A DNA stretch of 64,000 nucleotides from Takashimella koratensis (GCA_003116875.1 BCKT01000015.1:682001-746000), one strand, 5' to 3'; counted from the stretch's first letter, positions 1-11,756 are shown. The notes: generated from the sequence alone by a model not told the origin. Program-made: numbers and translations.

Positions 1-870
1 CCGAGGAAGGAGGGAAGGACGGGGACGAGCCAGAAGACGACTTTAACGCCGCTTGGGAGGTCCTCGATGTCGCGCGGACCATTTACCAAAAGCTCGTTGA
101 TGGTCACGCGGATGGAGAAGGGAAAGAGGATCGGTTGAACCTTGCAGAGTGCTACATTGCCCTCGGTGACGTATCCTGTGAGACTGGTACGTGTTGAACC
201 CTTCCTCTTTCCTCTGTCCGCAAAATCCGATCTTGGTTTGAAGTGAGGTGCTAACTGTCCGCTTCCTTCCTTCCTTCCAACCATCGCAGAGAACTTCCCT
301 CAGGCTGTGCAAGACTATACCGCAGCACTCGCAATCAAGTCTGTTCTCCTGCCATCTTCTTCCCGAGCCCTCGCTTCGGTGCACTACCAACTTGCCACTG
401 TCCTCGAGTTCACCCCATCTGGTCGATCCGCCGCCTTGTCCCACGTCGAGTCTGCTTTATCCGCCTTCAAAGCTCGCCTTGCTGAGCTCGACGCCACTAC
501 TTCCACTGCAACTATCGCCTCCACGACGGGTACAGACGACGTGCTCGCTCTTACTACCAAGGAGCGAGAAGCTGAGCGGGCCGACGTGGCTGCACTGATC
601 GGTGACCTTGAAGTGAAAATTGACGAGCTCAAGGCGGCCCCACCGACCGAAGACCTTGTCTCAGAGAGCATCAACCACCTCCTTGGTGGGATCGGGTCAG
701 CGTCCTCGTCGTCGGCCGCACCGAGTGGGCCAGTCAACGACCTCACGAGTATGGTGAGGAAGAAGAAGAAAGTAGATCCGGTTCCCGCGGCACAGGCGGC
801 AGAGGCGAACGGGAAGCGGAAAGCGGAGGAAGAGGCCGGAGCAGAGGAGAAGAAAGCCAAGGCGGAGTAG
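1..870 (+). CDS. NASP/Hif1/Sim3-like histone chaperone (SHNi-TPR), 3' part
   Basis: The gene enters from the left edge, so the N-terminus is missing. The first exon reads in frame from base 2 or so to 186. An intron at 187-289 (branch point CTAAC at 251-255) joins it to the last exon, 290-870. Around the join the protein has the TPR-like pattern of the SHNi-TPR family: an AAWEVLDVARTIY helix, a LAECYIALGDVS helix, then NFPQAVQDYTAALAIK and SVHYQLATVLEF. These proteins bind free histone H3-H4 dimers in nucleus and cytosol and hand them to assembly factors. The C-terminus is a lysine/glutamate-rich tail with a KRKAEEE-type nuclear localisation signal, as expected. It converges on the dolichol kinase gene, leaving 291 bp between stop codons. 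The family call rests on the repeat pattern and the basic tail; the acidic insert usually found between TPRs lies partly outside the window. Confidence 0.8.
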
Positions 871-1161
871 GTGGACAGCGTGGGCTCGGCATGGTTAGGC
901 TGGGTTTGATGTATTCCTCAGGCAAGAGCAGACATGATGACATCCGCGATGCACATAGTTACTTGGTAAACATGACATGCTCGACTCGATCTTTGCACGC
1001 ACGTCCAGAAACCCAATTCGGGGATAGTTTACACATATGAGATACATCCTGAGAAATGTACAGTTACTATGATACTTTCATGCACAATGCTTTCTGCGAT
1101 TCCACATTGATTTTTATCCTTGGTCTATTGTCCTTGACCCTCTTTGCCCTTCAGATACCGC

Positions 1162-4100
1162 CTAGACACCAAGGAGCACTCCCAGTGCCCACCCGTACAT
1201 GGGCAAAATCAGATTATCGTTTTGCGCGCTCACAGCTTCCAAGACCGTTGCTAGTGCCGTGGTCACCGTGTACGCACCAGGAGTGAACGAGTCAGCAGCA
1301 TGTGTGACCCAGAGAATGAGGGATGTGACCAGGACAGAGAGGAAGAAAGCAAGGCTGCCTTCGAGGGTCTTGCCGGATGCAGAAGACCAGCGGTGGTGTC
1401 CGATTCTACGGCCGATGATGGATGCGAGGGCGTCGCCGACGCCAAGGGAGAGGACGCCAAAGTAGGACAAGATCTTGCAAGGGCTGTGTCGATGCCAGAG
1501 GCAAGAAAAGTTGTTAGTTAGTTCCTGAGGTAATGTTGGGATTCATTCAATCTCTCCACGTCATCCTCTGTGCACAGGTTGCTCCGCGCTACGCCCGTCG
1601 CCGACTCACCCTTCGAGCCAGAGCGGCGCTGCGCAACCCGCGAGCAGATAGAAATGAGACAAAATCGCCGTTCCCGAATCCTTATGATCGATAAACTCGT
1701 TCAAAAACAAATGCACACTGGCACCCATTGGCCATAACGCAAAGTACCTCACATACTCTGCGAAAGTAAACGCCGCAAATGCGACCGAAAAGCTTAGGTG
1801 GGTGAAGGCTGGGTCGAAAGCGATACCGGGTACGAACATGACGACTGCTAGTGCGTGGAAGAATTTACGACGACCGTTTACGCTGAGAACGGGCATACGT
1901 TGGTCGGCTGCGTCCATCATTTGGGTCGCGGCGGTCGCAAAGGTTGCGGTACTGAGGCTGCCACTATGCGGATGAGGCGGCGCGTCGGATCCTGACCCAC
2001 TTCCGATGGAAGTCGCTTTGGGAGGAGACTGTGAAGTGGTGTTGATCGAATGAGGGGTGGCCGTTGCCATGCCAGATGCTGACGCCGACGTGATCCCCAG
2101 ACCCATGCTGTTCCCTCCTCCATGTCCATTCCCACCCGATCCATGCGCCGCCCCATTAGCCGAAGGGACGACGTACCGCCTATGTCTCCTGGCTCTCGAC
2201 AACTGCCTCTGCCACCCCGCGACACTGATCATCGCCAGTGCTCCCCAATAAGCTATCAACGCTGGCCGTGTCCACACCTTGTTCCCATTCAAGAGGAACA
2301 TGACCACCCAGACATATGGGTTCCGGCCGGTGAGGCACCACTGTGTCCAGAGTCCTACCACACCGCCGCAGACGAGCAGCGCACCGGCGTAGAACCCCAA
2401 CGCTAGTAGGCGACGGTGCATGGGCTTCTCGTGTGGAAATCGGAGGCGGTGAGCGGGACGCTGCGCGAGGTGTCGGGAGAGGTAGAGAAGAGGGGAGAGG
2501 AGGATGCCGGTGAGGAGGGAGCCGGGGATCAAGGCGAGTTGGAAGGTGAGCAAAGGTGTCGGGAGTCGATAGGTCTTGATGTACGGTGTACGCAGGAGCC
2601 GTACCTATAAATAGTTAGTGTGCGGCCATGCGCGCTAACGTGATGGTCTCACTTTCATTCGTGTCATGTTGACAGTTTCCATGAACAGCGCCGTCGCGGC
2701 ATGGCTCACGACCCCGAGCTCGCCAAGGGTGAATCCGCGCCGGGCCAAACGTACACAGACATACAGGCTGAACTGATAGAACAGCGTCGCGATGACAATA
2801 TCCGACGGTGACATGTCTGCGAAGGTTGCGTCAGTACGAGTCCACGCATCCAGTCCCATGCTCTCTACATCCAGTCCCACTTTTCACCTCACTTACCGCT
2901 CCAGACGCCTCGCCCAATGATAGCAGTGACAATTTTGACCCCCACACACCCAGCAGTCACGATAAACGCGAACGCGATCACACTGAGGTTCCGCTTCCAC
3001 TCTCCCCTTTTCAACCAATACGTGCCCGCACCTCCTGGTTGTCCTTTACTCGCCGAATCGCTCACGTCGCGCTCCATCCCTGGGCTGAGAGGGATACTTT
3101 GCGCGGGCGTTCCTGGGATCAGACAACTGGTTACCACTGGTCCTCCTGGTGGTCGAAAGAGCGAGGCGGTGAGGGCGTGCTCGTGTTTCAATGACCTGGC
3201 GAGCTGGACAAGGAGGACAAACGAGAGGAGCGTGAACAGCTGGACGAGATTGCGCCTGGATGTGGCTAGCGCTGAGAGTGCTCGAAGGGCATCTGTAGCT
3301 GCGTCTTGGGGGATACCCAGTCGTAGTGGCGTCGAAGAGAGGACGAGGGGAGATTCAATAATCCATCCAGGGAACAGTGCCGATTTGGGCCGGCCAGCGA
3401 GTTGTTCCAGTGCTGCGTGAAGCAGGGCAGACGCTACCATTGGTCCCAACAGCAAGGCGAAGAGAGCGCCGTCGTCTGGGCAGTCGCGGTACTCGCGCTC
3501 CTCGGTCCCCCAGATACACCCCTTGGCTCCAGGCACGACGGCCGCGCCGTCTTCGTCAAGAGATGGAGGCAAGGGTCGGACGGGCCGGTCCCTGGTAGGT
3601 GCGTGAAGGTGGGTGTGGTGGGCGTGGGAGGAAGAGGGTGAGCGAGGTCGAGGTGATGCGGAGGGAGGAAGTGGAGAAGGTGGTCGAGGAGGGGCCGGCC
3701 ACGATCGCAGACCAGTGTATGTCATCGACAAAATGGCGAGGAGCGTGATTTCTTAGAGAGGTTAGAAATGTAGTAATGATGGGTGGAATCCGACTTGTGG
3801 AAGACAATATCCAGCCCGTCTTACTCACCAGCACCAAGAGCATACTCGCCCCATCCAAACAACAATCGACAAACGCCAAGGACGACGCCACCCAACACCA
3901 GGGCATCTTCCCATCTCCTTCGAGTGATGCGAACTCGTCCAATCGTGAAGGGCAAGAGTGTTGATTTTGCCGGAAGTGGGTGGATAGGTTGTTGTGCCAT
4001 TCGCCTTGACCTGTGAATTGTCAGCAATGGCTTGATTCGGATCGGGCACCACCTCTACGCTCCTTCTGGAAACCAGCTATGACTCACGGTAGGTCTGCGT

Positions 4101-5130
4101 CAACTTTTGGTTCTGGTCGGCTTCCCCTTCTACTCCCTCTTCTCAACTTACTTCCCCCCGTTGCTGCCGAACCCTCATTCCTCCCCGACCCTCCTGCACC
4201 AGCAGCTCCACCTCTTGTCACTGCCCTTCTCCCTGCCCTGTTATCCTCCGTCTCTGTCTCATCCCTCTCCCTTACAAACACATAATGATCATCGTCTTCC
4301 CTCTCGTCCGCGCTGACTCCAAGACCTGGACTGCTCGCTGAGCCCTGGTACGATGTAAACCCGGTGTCCGACGTCAGAGCGGAGAACGGTGATTCAGGCG
4401 GTATATTCGAAAATGAGCCCGGCCCAACAGCGGTATCAACCACGAGTTCCTCGCTGAGTCCGTATCCTGCTCGGTGGGTTCCGTTCGGCGTAATTACCGG
4501 AGTCACCCCATGAGATCGTTTATACCCATTCCCTCGTTCCCTTTCCCTTTCTTTCTCCCTGTCCTTGTCCTTCTCCCTCTCCCTATCTCCTCGCGACCAC
4601 GTGCGTCGTTTGTCCCGCGGCAGACCAGCGGCATTATACCTAGGTGACAAAGGGCGGTTGGCCAAGCTTGATGGGCCAGCTCCCGTCCCTGCCTGCCCAA
4701 CGCTAGGGAGCGCCGGAGGCGGAGGGGACGGGGATGACGAGGACCGAGATGCTGACCGTTGACGAGGGCGAGGGGAGTGATGGTGGTGCCTGTGAGAGTA
4801 AAGGGGTGTGTGTCGGCCACCGGTAGCGGTTGAGGTCGAGACCGAGGGCTGGAAAGGTGGTGTCGGGGTGTGCGACGACAGCGTGTTTGGGGAAGCAAGG
4901 GGGTTAGAGCGATGCTCTTTTTTCTTGGGGCTTTGCTGATACCAGGCCCTAAGCACTGGCAGAGCGAGTTGGGTGCTAGGAAGAGGCCTGAGAGAGGTCT
5001 GAGCAGCTGTGATGGTTGGAGAGGAGGATGTTGTGGATGCTGAGGAGAGAGGAATCTCGGTCGCCGGTTGACGACGTGGTCGTCTGAGTGAGTCCACGTG
5101 ACACGCAACGACCCAGTCCATCTTATGCAT
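1162..5130 (-). CDS. SEC59: dolichol kinase (Sec59) with long N-terminal extension
   Basis: This multi-membrane ER enzyme phosphorylates dolichol with CTP to make dolichyl phosphate, the lipid carrier for N-glycans, GPI anchors and O-mannosylation. I assemble six exons: 5130-4088, 4010-3829, 3751-2897, 2816-2653, 2604-1610 and 1483-1162. All phases fit and give about 1186 residues. The catalytic end is unmistakable: RKFFHALAVVMFVPG, the EYVRYF and FLNEFIDHKDSG stretch, and GVLSLGVGDALASIIGRR followed by GKTLEGS (CTP-binding loop). Hydrophobic segments begin in exon 2 (EDALVLGGVVLGVCRLLFG) and run across the exon 2/3 join. Exon 1 (about 347 residues) is low-complexity, rich in Ser, Pro and Arg, with charged repeats around residues 190-210, and is far longer than in yeast Sec59 (about 519 residues in total). 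Exon 1 and its start are the least certain part. The next gene upstream ends only 106 bp away. Confidence 0.88.
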
Positions 5131-5236
5131 CGGCTTTCATAATATCCGTCGTCAACTTGTCGTAATCCCTCGTATCAATTCGTGAAATAGAAACAGACCA
5201 CCCCACCATCGGACCCCCTCCTCAGCGCGCGTCCAT

Positions 5237-6075
5237 TCATAGACCACTCGAGGTCGACGTGCACCCGGGCGTCTTGAGACCCGCCTTCCCGAACAGAGGC
5301 GCGCATACGGACCTGGCAAACCCTAGTCAGCCGTGATGACGAGCACAAGCACGAGGACTGAGCACAAGGAGAAGCGGGGAACTGGACTACTATACTCACT
5401 GCTCGACAGCACAGGCGGCGGTGGAGCCCAAGCCGGAGGAAGAGGCTTGGTATGTCGCGAGGGTAGTAGAGTAGCAGCTGAGCGCGATACATTGGCAGTC
5501 GGTGCTTGCGTCGCTTTGGAGCGAGATCTAGGTGTGGTTAGTGTCATGGTTTGAGGCGCAGCGGTAGGAGAGTGATGGTGACGAGGTGCATACCATCAAG
5601 AGATGTAATTGAGATGTCGCAAGCGAGCTGAGACCTGTGATATCGACAAGTGCGCTAGTCAAAGCGGTCACAGGTGTCGTCGACGGCAATGTCTTTTCCA
5701 ACACGTTCAATGTCTGCTGATTCAACAATGACGGTGTCTGTGAGCAGTCAGCGATTGGTCTGGCCATGGACACCACTGCTCGAATCAGGCAGGCGGTCAA
5801 CTCACGGTGAAGAGTTCATTGCCGGATGTGACACCGACGGCGCTGCATTTGGCTGAAGGGTTATACAGGAGACACCCGAGGCTGAGGCGTGGTTCGAGGG
5901 GTGCTAGTGGGACGGGAGAGGCGAGATTGGCTGGGAAGACTGAGGGAACGGGGGATCTCGTCAGCTTGAGCGTGGGGAGGGCGGACTAAAGCAGGTGTGA
6001 AGACAATGGGGTACTAGTGAGGGTCGACTGACGGAAGAGACAGAGCACAATGCTGGGAATGAGCTGGAGACGCAT
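5237..6075 (-). CDS. secreted eight-cysteine protein, divergent family member
   Basis: A small secreted protein of about 165 residues, not assignable to a named family. It starts with MRLQLIPSIVLCLFRQ, a likely signal peptide. Later exons encode GCLLYNPSAKC, then PSLLNQQTLNVLEKTLP, then STDCQCIALSC and a C-terminal stretch with three further Cys. The spacing CxC-x4-C-x20-C-x6-C-x13-C nearly matches the two genes at 9940-11131 and 13284-14228. Three introns also interrupt the same places: after ELFT, after HLLM and after AVEQ. This makes it a distant paralogue although overall identity is low. The stop (TGA, 5237) follows a short Ser/Thr/Gly tail. The boundary of the first intron (near 6028 to 5963) is uncertain: the reading frame cannot continue without an intron there, but the donor is weak. 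Confidence 0.68.
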
Positions 6076-7236
6076 AGTTGGAGAAGTCGGCCGGCTGTAC
6101 AAGGAGCGTTGATTAGGCTGGGGTGACTCTGATGATTCAAGATCGAAGGGATGTTCGTCAACTTTGCTCTGTGCTTTTAAACACCTTACATCACACGACA
6201 AGATCTTTCGTAGCCCTTGCTCACGCCCAGGCCTCGTTGAAACATGCATGCATACATCTTGGTCGGGACCTAAATTTCCCAATATCTTGGTGCCCTAGAA
6301 CACGGGGTAGACGTGAGGCGTGCCCCCGTGAGAGGGCGACAGCCGAGCGGGAGCGCGAGGTGCGAGAAAAGAGCGTGAAGGAAACTGAGGGTGAGGGTGA
6401 GGGTGAGGGTGAGGGCTGCCGTCGTTAGCGTCGAACAGGTACACATGCCGAAAGAGATGAAGGTACCAATCGCGCCCGAATAGAGGTAACCTCAAGAAAC
6501 CGCACCAAACGGTAAAAAGGGGGGGAACGTGGGCCTGGGTGCGTACAGTACCCCTGGCGTCGTGTCTATCTTGAGACGGTGAATTTTTCGCTTCGGCGTC
6601 GAGGGGGAATGTAAATACGTTGAATGACCCAATTTGATGTTCGCAATTCATGTTTTGAAAAGCGGCTAGCGGACCATCATCGCTCGATCCCTTGTTCCCT
6701 TTGACGCCTCCCCCTCACCTCGGGCTTCAATCAAAGTTCAGCATGGCTTCTCACCCAACCCCTTCACCCCTGGGCAACGCATGCTGAAGCTTAGATTGGA
6801 TTGCGCACAGATCTCCGTCGTGTGCCGTGCCTCGCCTCAAGTGCCTGGCGGCGGTGCGGTGTCACTCATGCTAGCGCCGTATGCATCATCAGCTGTCCTT
6901 GACGACCGGGGTGCGTTCGATCGGCCAAGTCGGACTTGGCGATGCTTCATCATTACTACACACCGACCGAGCTCACAGAAAAAGTCATGGGCGTGTGTTC
7001 GGCCGAGCAAGAGCATGTCCGAAGCAGGGTCCGCAGTACATGTTGACGCATAACTCGATTGCATTCGTGTCTACGATATGTCATATCTGAGACTAGCTGA
7101 CATTCTCTACCAAGTTCCACCGACCCTGTTCCTCATCTCTCTTTGCATCATGTGGGAAACCGATTCACGCCCGACCGACGCTGTCGTCCGCTATGACTCG
7201 GATGGAGACGGGCCGACCGTGACTTGCCAAGCACGC
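6076..7236. other. intergenic region between secreted protein gene and ZIP gene
   Basis: I find no supportable gene. The left part is the promoter of the minus-strand secreted protein gene ending at 5237; the right part is 3' flank of the ZIP transporter gene. Open frames here are short, lack domain character and have no matching splice structure. It contains a short G-rich hexanucleotide repeat, listed separately. Confidence 0.5.
6386..6416. repeat. GTGAGG hexanucleotide microsatellite (about 5 units)
   Basis: Five consecutive TGAGGG-type units on the plus strand, in the upstream region of the secreted protein gene ending at 5237. Runs of three G every six bases could fold as a G-quadruplex. 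No function can be read from sequence. Confidence 0.8.
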
Positions 7237-8666
7237 CTACGCCCATTTGCCTTGCCCAGATCAGCACCGGATGAAGCCAAGAACTCACCGAGCAAGGCCA
7301 TGATACCCGCTCCGAGACCGAAGCAGACGATGGCGAACGTGACACGGGGCCACGAGCAGGTGTGGTAGAAGTGGTTGAAGATGAACTCGTGTGCCTAGCT
7401 GATTAGTATGTACATCGATAATGGCATCTCACAATCAGTTCAACGGTAGCACTGTGTGATGTTAGCTTGAAGCCAGCAGTTACTATTACCCAACAAGACT
7501 CACGCATAGAGGAGGATACCAGCCGAGATCGAGTCGAGGACACCGGACGCGATCGAAGCGCTTGCCGAGGTCATAGACTGTTTCATCAGCTACCGCTCAC
7601 TCTAGTGCAACTTACGGTACTCTCCCTCGTGCCGAGACCAATGGCCATTCCGATCGGAGTCATGAGCGTGTACAGCAGTGCTCCCACAAACGGCGCAAAC
7701 TTGTACGCCTCAGGAAGTTTAAGGAACGCCAATCGAGTACCCAAACCGAGTCCCTCGAACATTTCTAATCCGTCAGCAGAGCCCAGTGGCATGACCTACG
7801 GTGGAAGATGATGACGATGAACAAGGTGTTGAATTCGTCTGGCGAGGCAAGGGCGAGGGTAAGTCCAATGATGACTGAATGGAAGAGGACGCCAAATTCG
7901 AGAATGGCAACACCGAGGATCTGGGCTGCGGCGGGTGTAGACTCGGAAGAGTCCTGGTACCTTTCGTCGATCGAGCTGCTGCTATCTTTCTGCTCGTTGA
8001 GACCTTTCTCGGCGTTCACCATCGGGTCAAGCTCGGGGTTGTCGCCGGTGGAAATGAGGTTGGCGGGGCGCTGAATGGCACCGAGGCCGTGGGTCTGGAC
8101 ATCGGTGATCCCGCGTTTCGCGAGGTAGCTCGTGCCGATTCGGAAAGCGCAGAGCTCCATCACGAATGTGAAGAAAAGGGACGCGAGGCAGATGCCGAAC
8201 TGAAGAGGTCAGTAGAGGGAGTGGGAGGTGAGGGAGCGACTCACGGCGTAGGGGTAGTCTGACCAGGCGTCGTCAATGCAGCCACCGAGGGAGATCGTGT
8301 TCGCCGGACCGAGCTCGTCGTCTGCCGCCGGCTCAAGCAGGTGGATCAGAGCAGTAGCAGTAATGACTCCCGAACCGAAGAACCTGATATCAGCCCTGGC
8401 TACTGCGGCTGACTTACTTGGCAAATTCAAAGACGACACCGGGAACGATCCTGCGAAGGCTAGTGATCCGCTTCGTGAGGACCGGGAAGAAGGTGCCGAA
8501 CATTGAAGTCGCCATGATCACGAAAATGGCGCCGATCTAGGGATGATCAGACTTGTTAGAGGGCTGGTTTGAAACTTACTCGAAGACCGAGACGATCGGT
8601 GGGCGCCACGCCACACGGGTCAGAGTCGTCGTCGTCATCACGGATCACGAGGTGGAGGAGGCTCAT
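7237..8666 (-). CDS. ZIP-family zinc/iron transporter (Zrt-like)
   Basis: A plasma-membrane importer of Zn2+ (possibly Fe2+) of the ZIP family, about 350 residues. The order of motifs is diagnostic: an N-terminal extracellular Asp run, IGAIFVIMATSMFGTFFP (TM1), FFGSGVITATALIHLLEPA (TM2), a cytosolic loop rich in Asp, Glu and Ser, then HSVIIGLTLAL (TM4), and HQMFEGLGLGTRLAF (TM5) created by a splice (CAC C|AA ATG). TM4 and TM5 carry the metal-site His and Glu residues. The C-terminus ends MALLGKWA after splicing across an intron near 7288-7250, exactly the usual ZIP ending; without that intron the frame would run on with an unrelated tail. The start at 8666 gives a conventional N-terminus. A good acceptor lies just upstream (8673-8672), so an extra 5' exon is possible (see 9196-9241). 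The gene sits inside a cluster of secreted cysteine-rich proteins on the same strand. Confidence 0.92.
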
Positions 8667-9195
8667 TCTTGCTATCAGAGTAGAGGTCAGAAATGTTGAA
8701 GTAAGAGGGAAGGGGAAGAAGGATACCGAATGCATGAGAAAGTTTCACTTTGCACACGACTTATGTAGTCTCGGCCAAGAGGATTTGGTTCGCCACCAAT
8801 GAGACTGGTTGTGGTGGTTATTTTCGGAAACTTGGTTTTTTGGGCATTGGTGAAGAGGACCCGAAAGGTGGTGAGGAATCAAGAGATGATAACCCGACGG
8901 GTCCCCTTCTTGCCCCCCCATCATTAATTGACCGTTCGTATGAGTGACCTGCGCGCTTTCCTGTGCCCTTCTCGCTTGGAATGAACACGAATGCATGCGC
9001 ACGCACTGGTCGGACCCCAGAAATCCACCTCCACCTCCGTCATCAGCCTCCATTGACGGCAACCCAGTAGCCACGCGCCTCGGCTTTCCTCACAAAGTCT
9101 CCGTTCTCGGCCGTTACCAAGCCGACCTACATGCGCGTGGAGGTATGGAGGGAAGAAAGGTGACGAGCGAAGGGGAACGAGGAAGACGGTTTCAC

Positions 9196-9241
9196 CTGAT
9201 ACCGCGAGCGCAGCCAGAGCGGTGGCGGTAGTGAACCGCAT
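9196..9241 (-). other. isolated signal-peptide exon, possible first exon of the ZIP gene
   Basis: ATG at 9241 begins MRFTTATALAALAVS followed by a GTGAAAC donor at 9195, in phase 1. It closely resembles the first exon of the secreted protein gene starting at 11131 (MRFTAITFFALDVS, also phase 1), including the donor position. No family exons follow it. The next acceptor with a proper branch point (CTGAC, then TGATAG at about 8672) lies directly before the ZIP start. Joining them is in phase (G|CA AGA ATG) and gives a ZIP protein with a cleavable-looking signal. It is either a remnant of a lost family member or a captured 5' exon. Confidence 0.5.
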
Positions 9242-9939
9242 GGAGGTGATCTGGATGGAACGAATGTGAAGTGGTAGAGTGAGCGAGTTGGAAGTGGGTG
9301 TGGAAGAAGGGTGAGAAGGAAGGCGGGGATGGGGAGTAGGGAGTGGAAGAAGAAGGCGAAGCGGGGAGGAGAGGAGAAGAGAGAGGAGAAGGGAGAGGAG
9401 AAGAGGCTGATCGGCATGGTTCCCTCTTCACCCTTCCCCGTCACCGATGACGTGGGGAGTGGTCACATGCCAGAACACGAGGAAAGGTAGACCCCGATCC
9501 CAATCGGGGGTCCGATGATGGGGACGAGGTGGGTGACGATCGCAAAGGAGGGGCAGCTTGTTGTGTGGATGGTTGAGTGAATCGTCTATCCAGAGTAGTG
9601 TGTCCATGACGCCGATCGCGACACGTGAAAAGGACAAGTCAATCGCCACGTTGGATTGATCCGTGCCTCGTAGACAAGCTCAAGATCCCTCCCTATCAGC
9701 CATGGCGGCTCAAACTGCGTTGCAGAGAACGCGCTCACTAGCTCATCCTTATCAGGTCATACGATACATGCATAGGTGTGAGGTGCGCCGTTCAAGCGCG
9801 CGCGGACGAGCTACATATGCGACTGTACGTGCAGTCGCGTCGTCGTTGAGACTAGGGAATGGAATGTGGCATATCAGGAAGGAAGAAAACGCCCGAAGAG
9901 GTTGAATATATTGAGTGGGGAAGAAGGCGGTCCGGAGCC
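9242..9939. other. intergenic, no gene seen
   Basis: Flank between the secreted protein gene ending at 9940 and the isolated signal exon. It includes a purine-rich tract at about 9352-9415 (GA-rich on plus, so CT-rich upstream of the minus-strand ATG at 9241), a common feature of fungal promoters. No coding sequence is supported. Confidence 0.5.
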
Positions 9940-11131
9940 TCACTGGCCTGTGGTCTGAGTGAACTGTGCGCACTGCGGGATCATTGTGTTGATCGCATCG
10001 GGAGTGTAGAATGCAGCGCACTGGTACCTGAACGAATCAGAGTTAAACCTATCCAGGCAAACTGAACCGACATAGCTCTACTCACTTGGCTTGTTCGCAC
10101 GCCGCTTGCTCTTCCTCAGTCCCGGCGTCCGCATTGTCCTTGGCCGCGATGAGGGCTGAGTGACGTGTAAGTGATGAATTACCAGCCACATCAGCCAAAG
10201 AGAACGGACGTACATGATTCACACGAGTAGATGTTGCAGGTGCAGTCAGGGTCAACGTTGTCGGTCGCAACCTGTAGTGAGATCGAAGTGGGAGCCGCGA
10301 AAGCGTATCAAGGTTTGTTCGTCAGCGACTGGGCGTGTTGCTTAGAGGTACGAGACGTGGTAGGAGGGTAAAGACATAGAAGAGAAATGGGAGGAGGCAG
10401 CCAGAGAAGTGGATGGGAAGGCGTTGTGACTCACAGCGATGGCGTAGAGAACCGCCGATGAGGAGTAGAGGATGTTTGAAGCAACACCGGTCCCAATGGC
10501 AGCGGTAAGAGCTTGAACGGTAGGGTTGCCTTGACCAATCGTGGCTTGGGCGATCTTGAGAAGAGTGTCGGCTTGGGTGTTGATATCATCCGCCTAGCAC
10601 ACGGTCCAGGCTGTCAGCTTTGCTTTTCCTCATCGACGCATTACAGGGAAAATTGTGATATGGGTAGAGCAAGGAACGTGGACTCACCTGGAACTGGAAA
10701 GCGCCAGTGAGTGAGTTAAGGACGGGACAGATGATGTTGTCTTGGGGGGTTTCGGCCACGTTCTTGCAATAGGCGAGGTACTCCGGGTCGTTGGGCGGGA
10801 CGAAAGTCTGCCTCTTGGTGAGGAGGGTGAATTCGTGCGAGTTGAACGAGTGACGGGGAGCGAGGGTGGCGTCAGTGGAGAGGCGGGGAATGTGGATGGA
10901 CAGAGCCGTGGCTGTCGGTCGGGGATGAGTGTCAGCGTTGTCCCAGCGAGAAGGAGAGGGAAAGTCGGTAGCAGAGGAGGTAGAGTAAGGGAGGATAGAG
11001 AGCTGACGGGGGTGAAGGCAGCAGAGGAGAGAAGATGCGTACGGTAGAGGGAAGGTAGGGAGAGGAGGAAGAAGGGAGATCTTCTTACCTGACACGTCAA
11101 GGGCGAAGAAGGTGATGGCGGTGAAGCGCAT
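9940..11131 (-). CDS. secreted eight-cysteine protein, family member 2
   Basis: I assemble six exons (11131-11089, 10911-10688, 10593-10435, 10271-10214, 10155-10086, 10027-9940), giving 213 residues with all phases consistent. The signal peptide is MRFTAITFFALDVSATA. A KR site near residue 50 (LLTKRQTF) could be a Kex2 cut. The mature part has eight Cys: YC-x12-C, then CTCNIYSC, then C-x21-C-x6-C-x15-C. The middle (NTQADTLLKIAQATIG to SSAVLYAIA) is alpha-helical in character. The family is not one I recognise. DPDCTC and the last C-x15-C recall parts of CFEM domains, but the order and spacing of the other Cys do not fit CFEM. A TATA box lies about 135 bp upstream of the ATG. Intron positions match the paralogue at 13284-14228, except for an extra intron just after the CxCx4C motif. 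Confidence 0.85.
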
Positions 11132-11263
11132 GGTGAGTGGGGCTGAACGAGTGTGGTGGGGTAGGGAGGGTGGAATAGCAAGGAGTGAAGTGTTGGGTAG
11201 GTGAGTGGGCTTGGAGAGGTGAAGGATGAGAGGAAAGAGTATGGCGGGGAGAGACAAGGGCAA

Positions 11264-11273
11264 GTTATATATA
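11264..11273 (-). promoter_or_regulatory. TATA box of the secreted protein gene starting at 11131
   Basis: On the minus strand the sequence reads TATATATAAC about 135 bp before the ATG at 11131. A similar TATA box lies about 100 bp before the ATG of the paralogue at 14228, suggesting a shared, strongly regulated promoter type. Confidence 0.55.
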
Positions 11274-11756
11274 CCTTGAAGCGGACGAGCGTCGGTGTGT
11301 CAAGAGTAGAAAAGTAGACGATGACGTGGTGGCAGGTGATGACATGGGTAGAGGACCGAGAGAAGACCGGGAAGGGAAGGGAAGGGAAGCCCGAGATACA
11401 TGGGCAGCGGGAAGGTGAAGATGACGATGGGACGGGTCGAGATCGCAAAGGAAGGACGAGGACGAGATCGAGATCGGGATTGTGTAGAAGGTTGAATGAG
11501 ATCCAGATGACGTGTAAGGAGTGAGAGGTAGGAAGCGAGCAAGGTGCAGGTGCAAGGCCAGAAGTGAGCAGATGATGAGGTGATGAGGTGGACAAGAATC
11601 AACGCTAACTTGAGAGCCGAGGTAACGACCAGGAAGTTGGATGATGGATTGATGGGATTGATCTGTGATCGAGGACGAAGCGATCGTTAATCAATCATTC
11701 GATCCAAAGGATGGGCATGCACGCCAGAGTGAGAGCGCGTGAAAGTGAGCGCGTCC

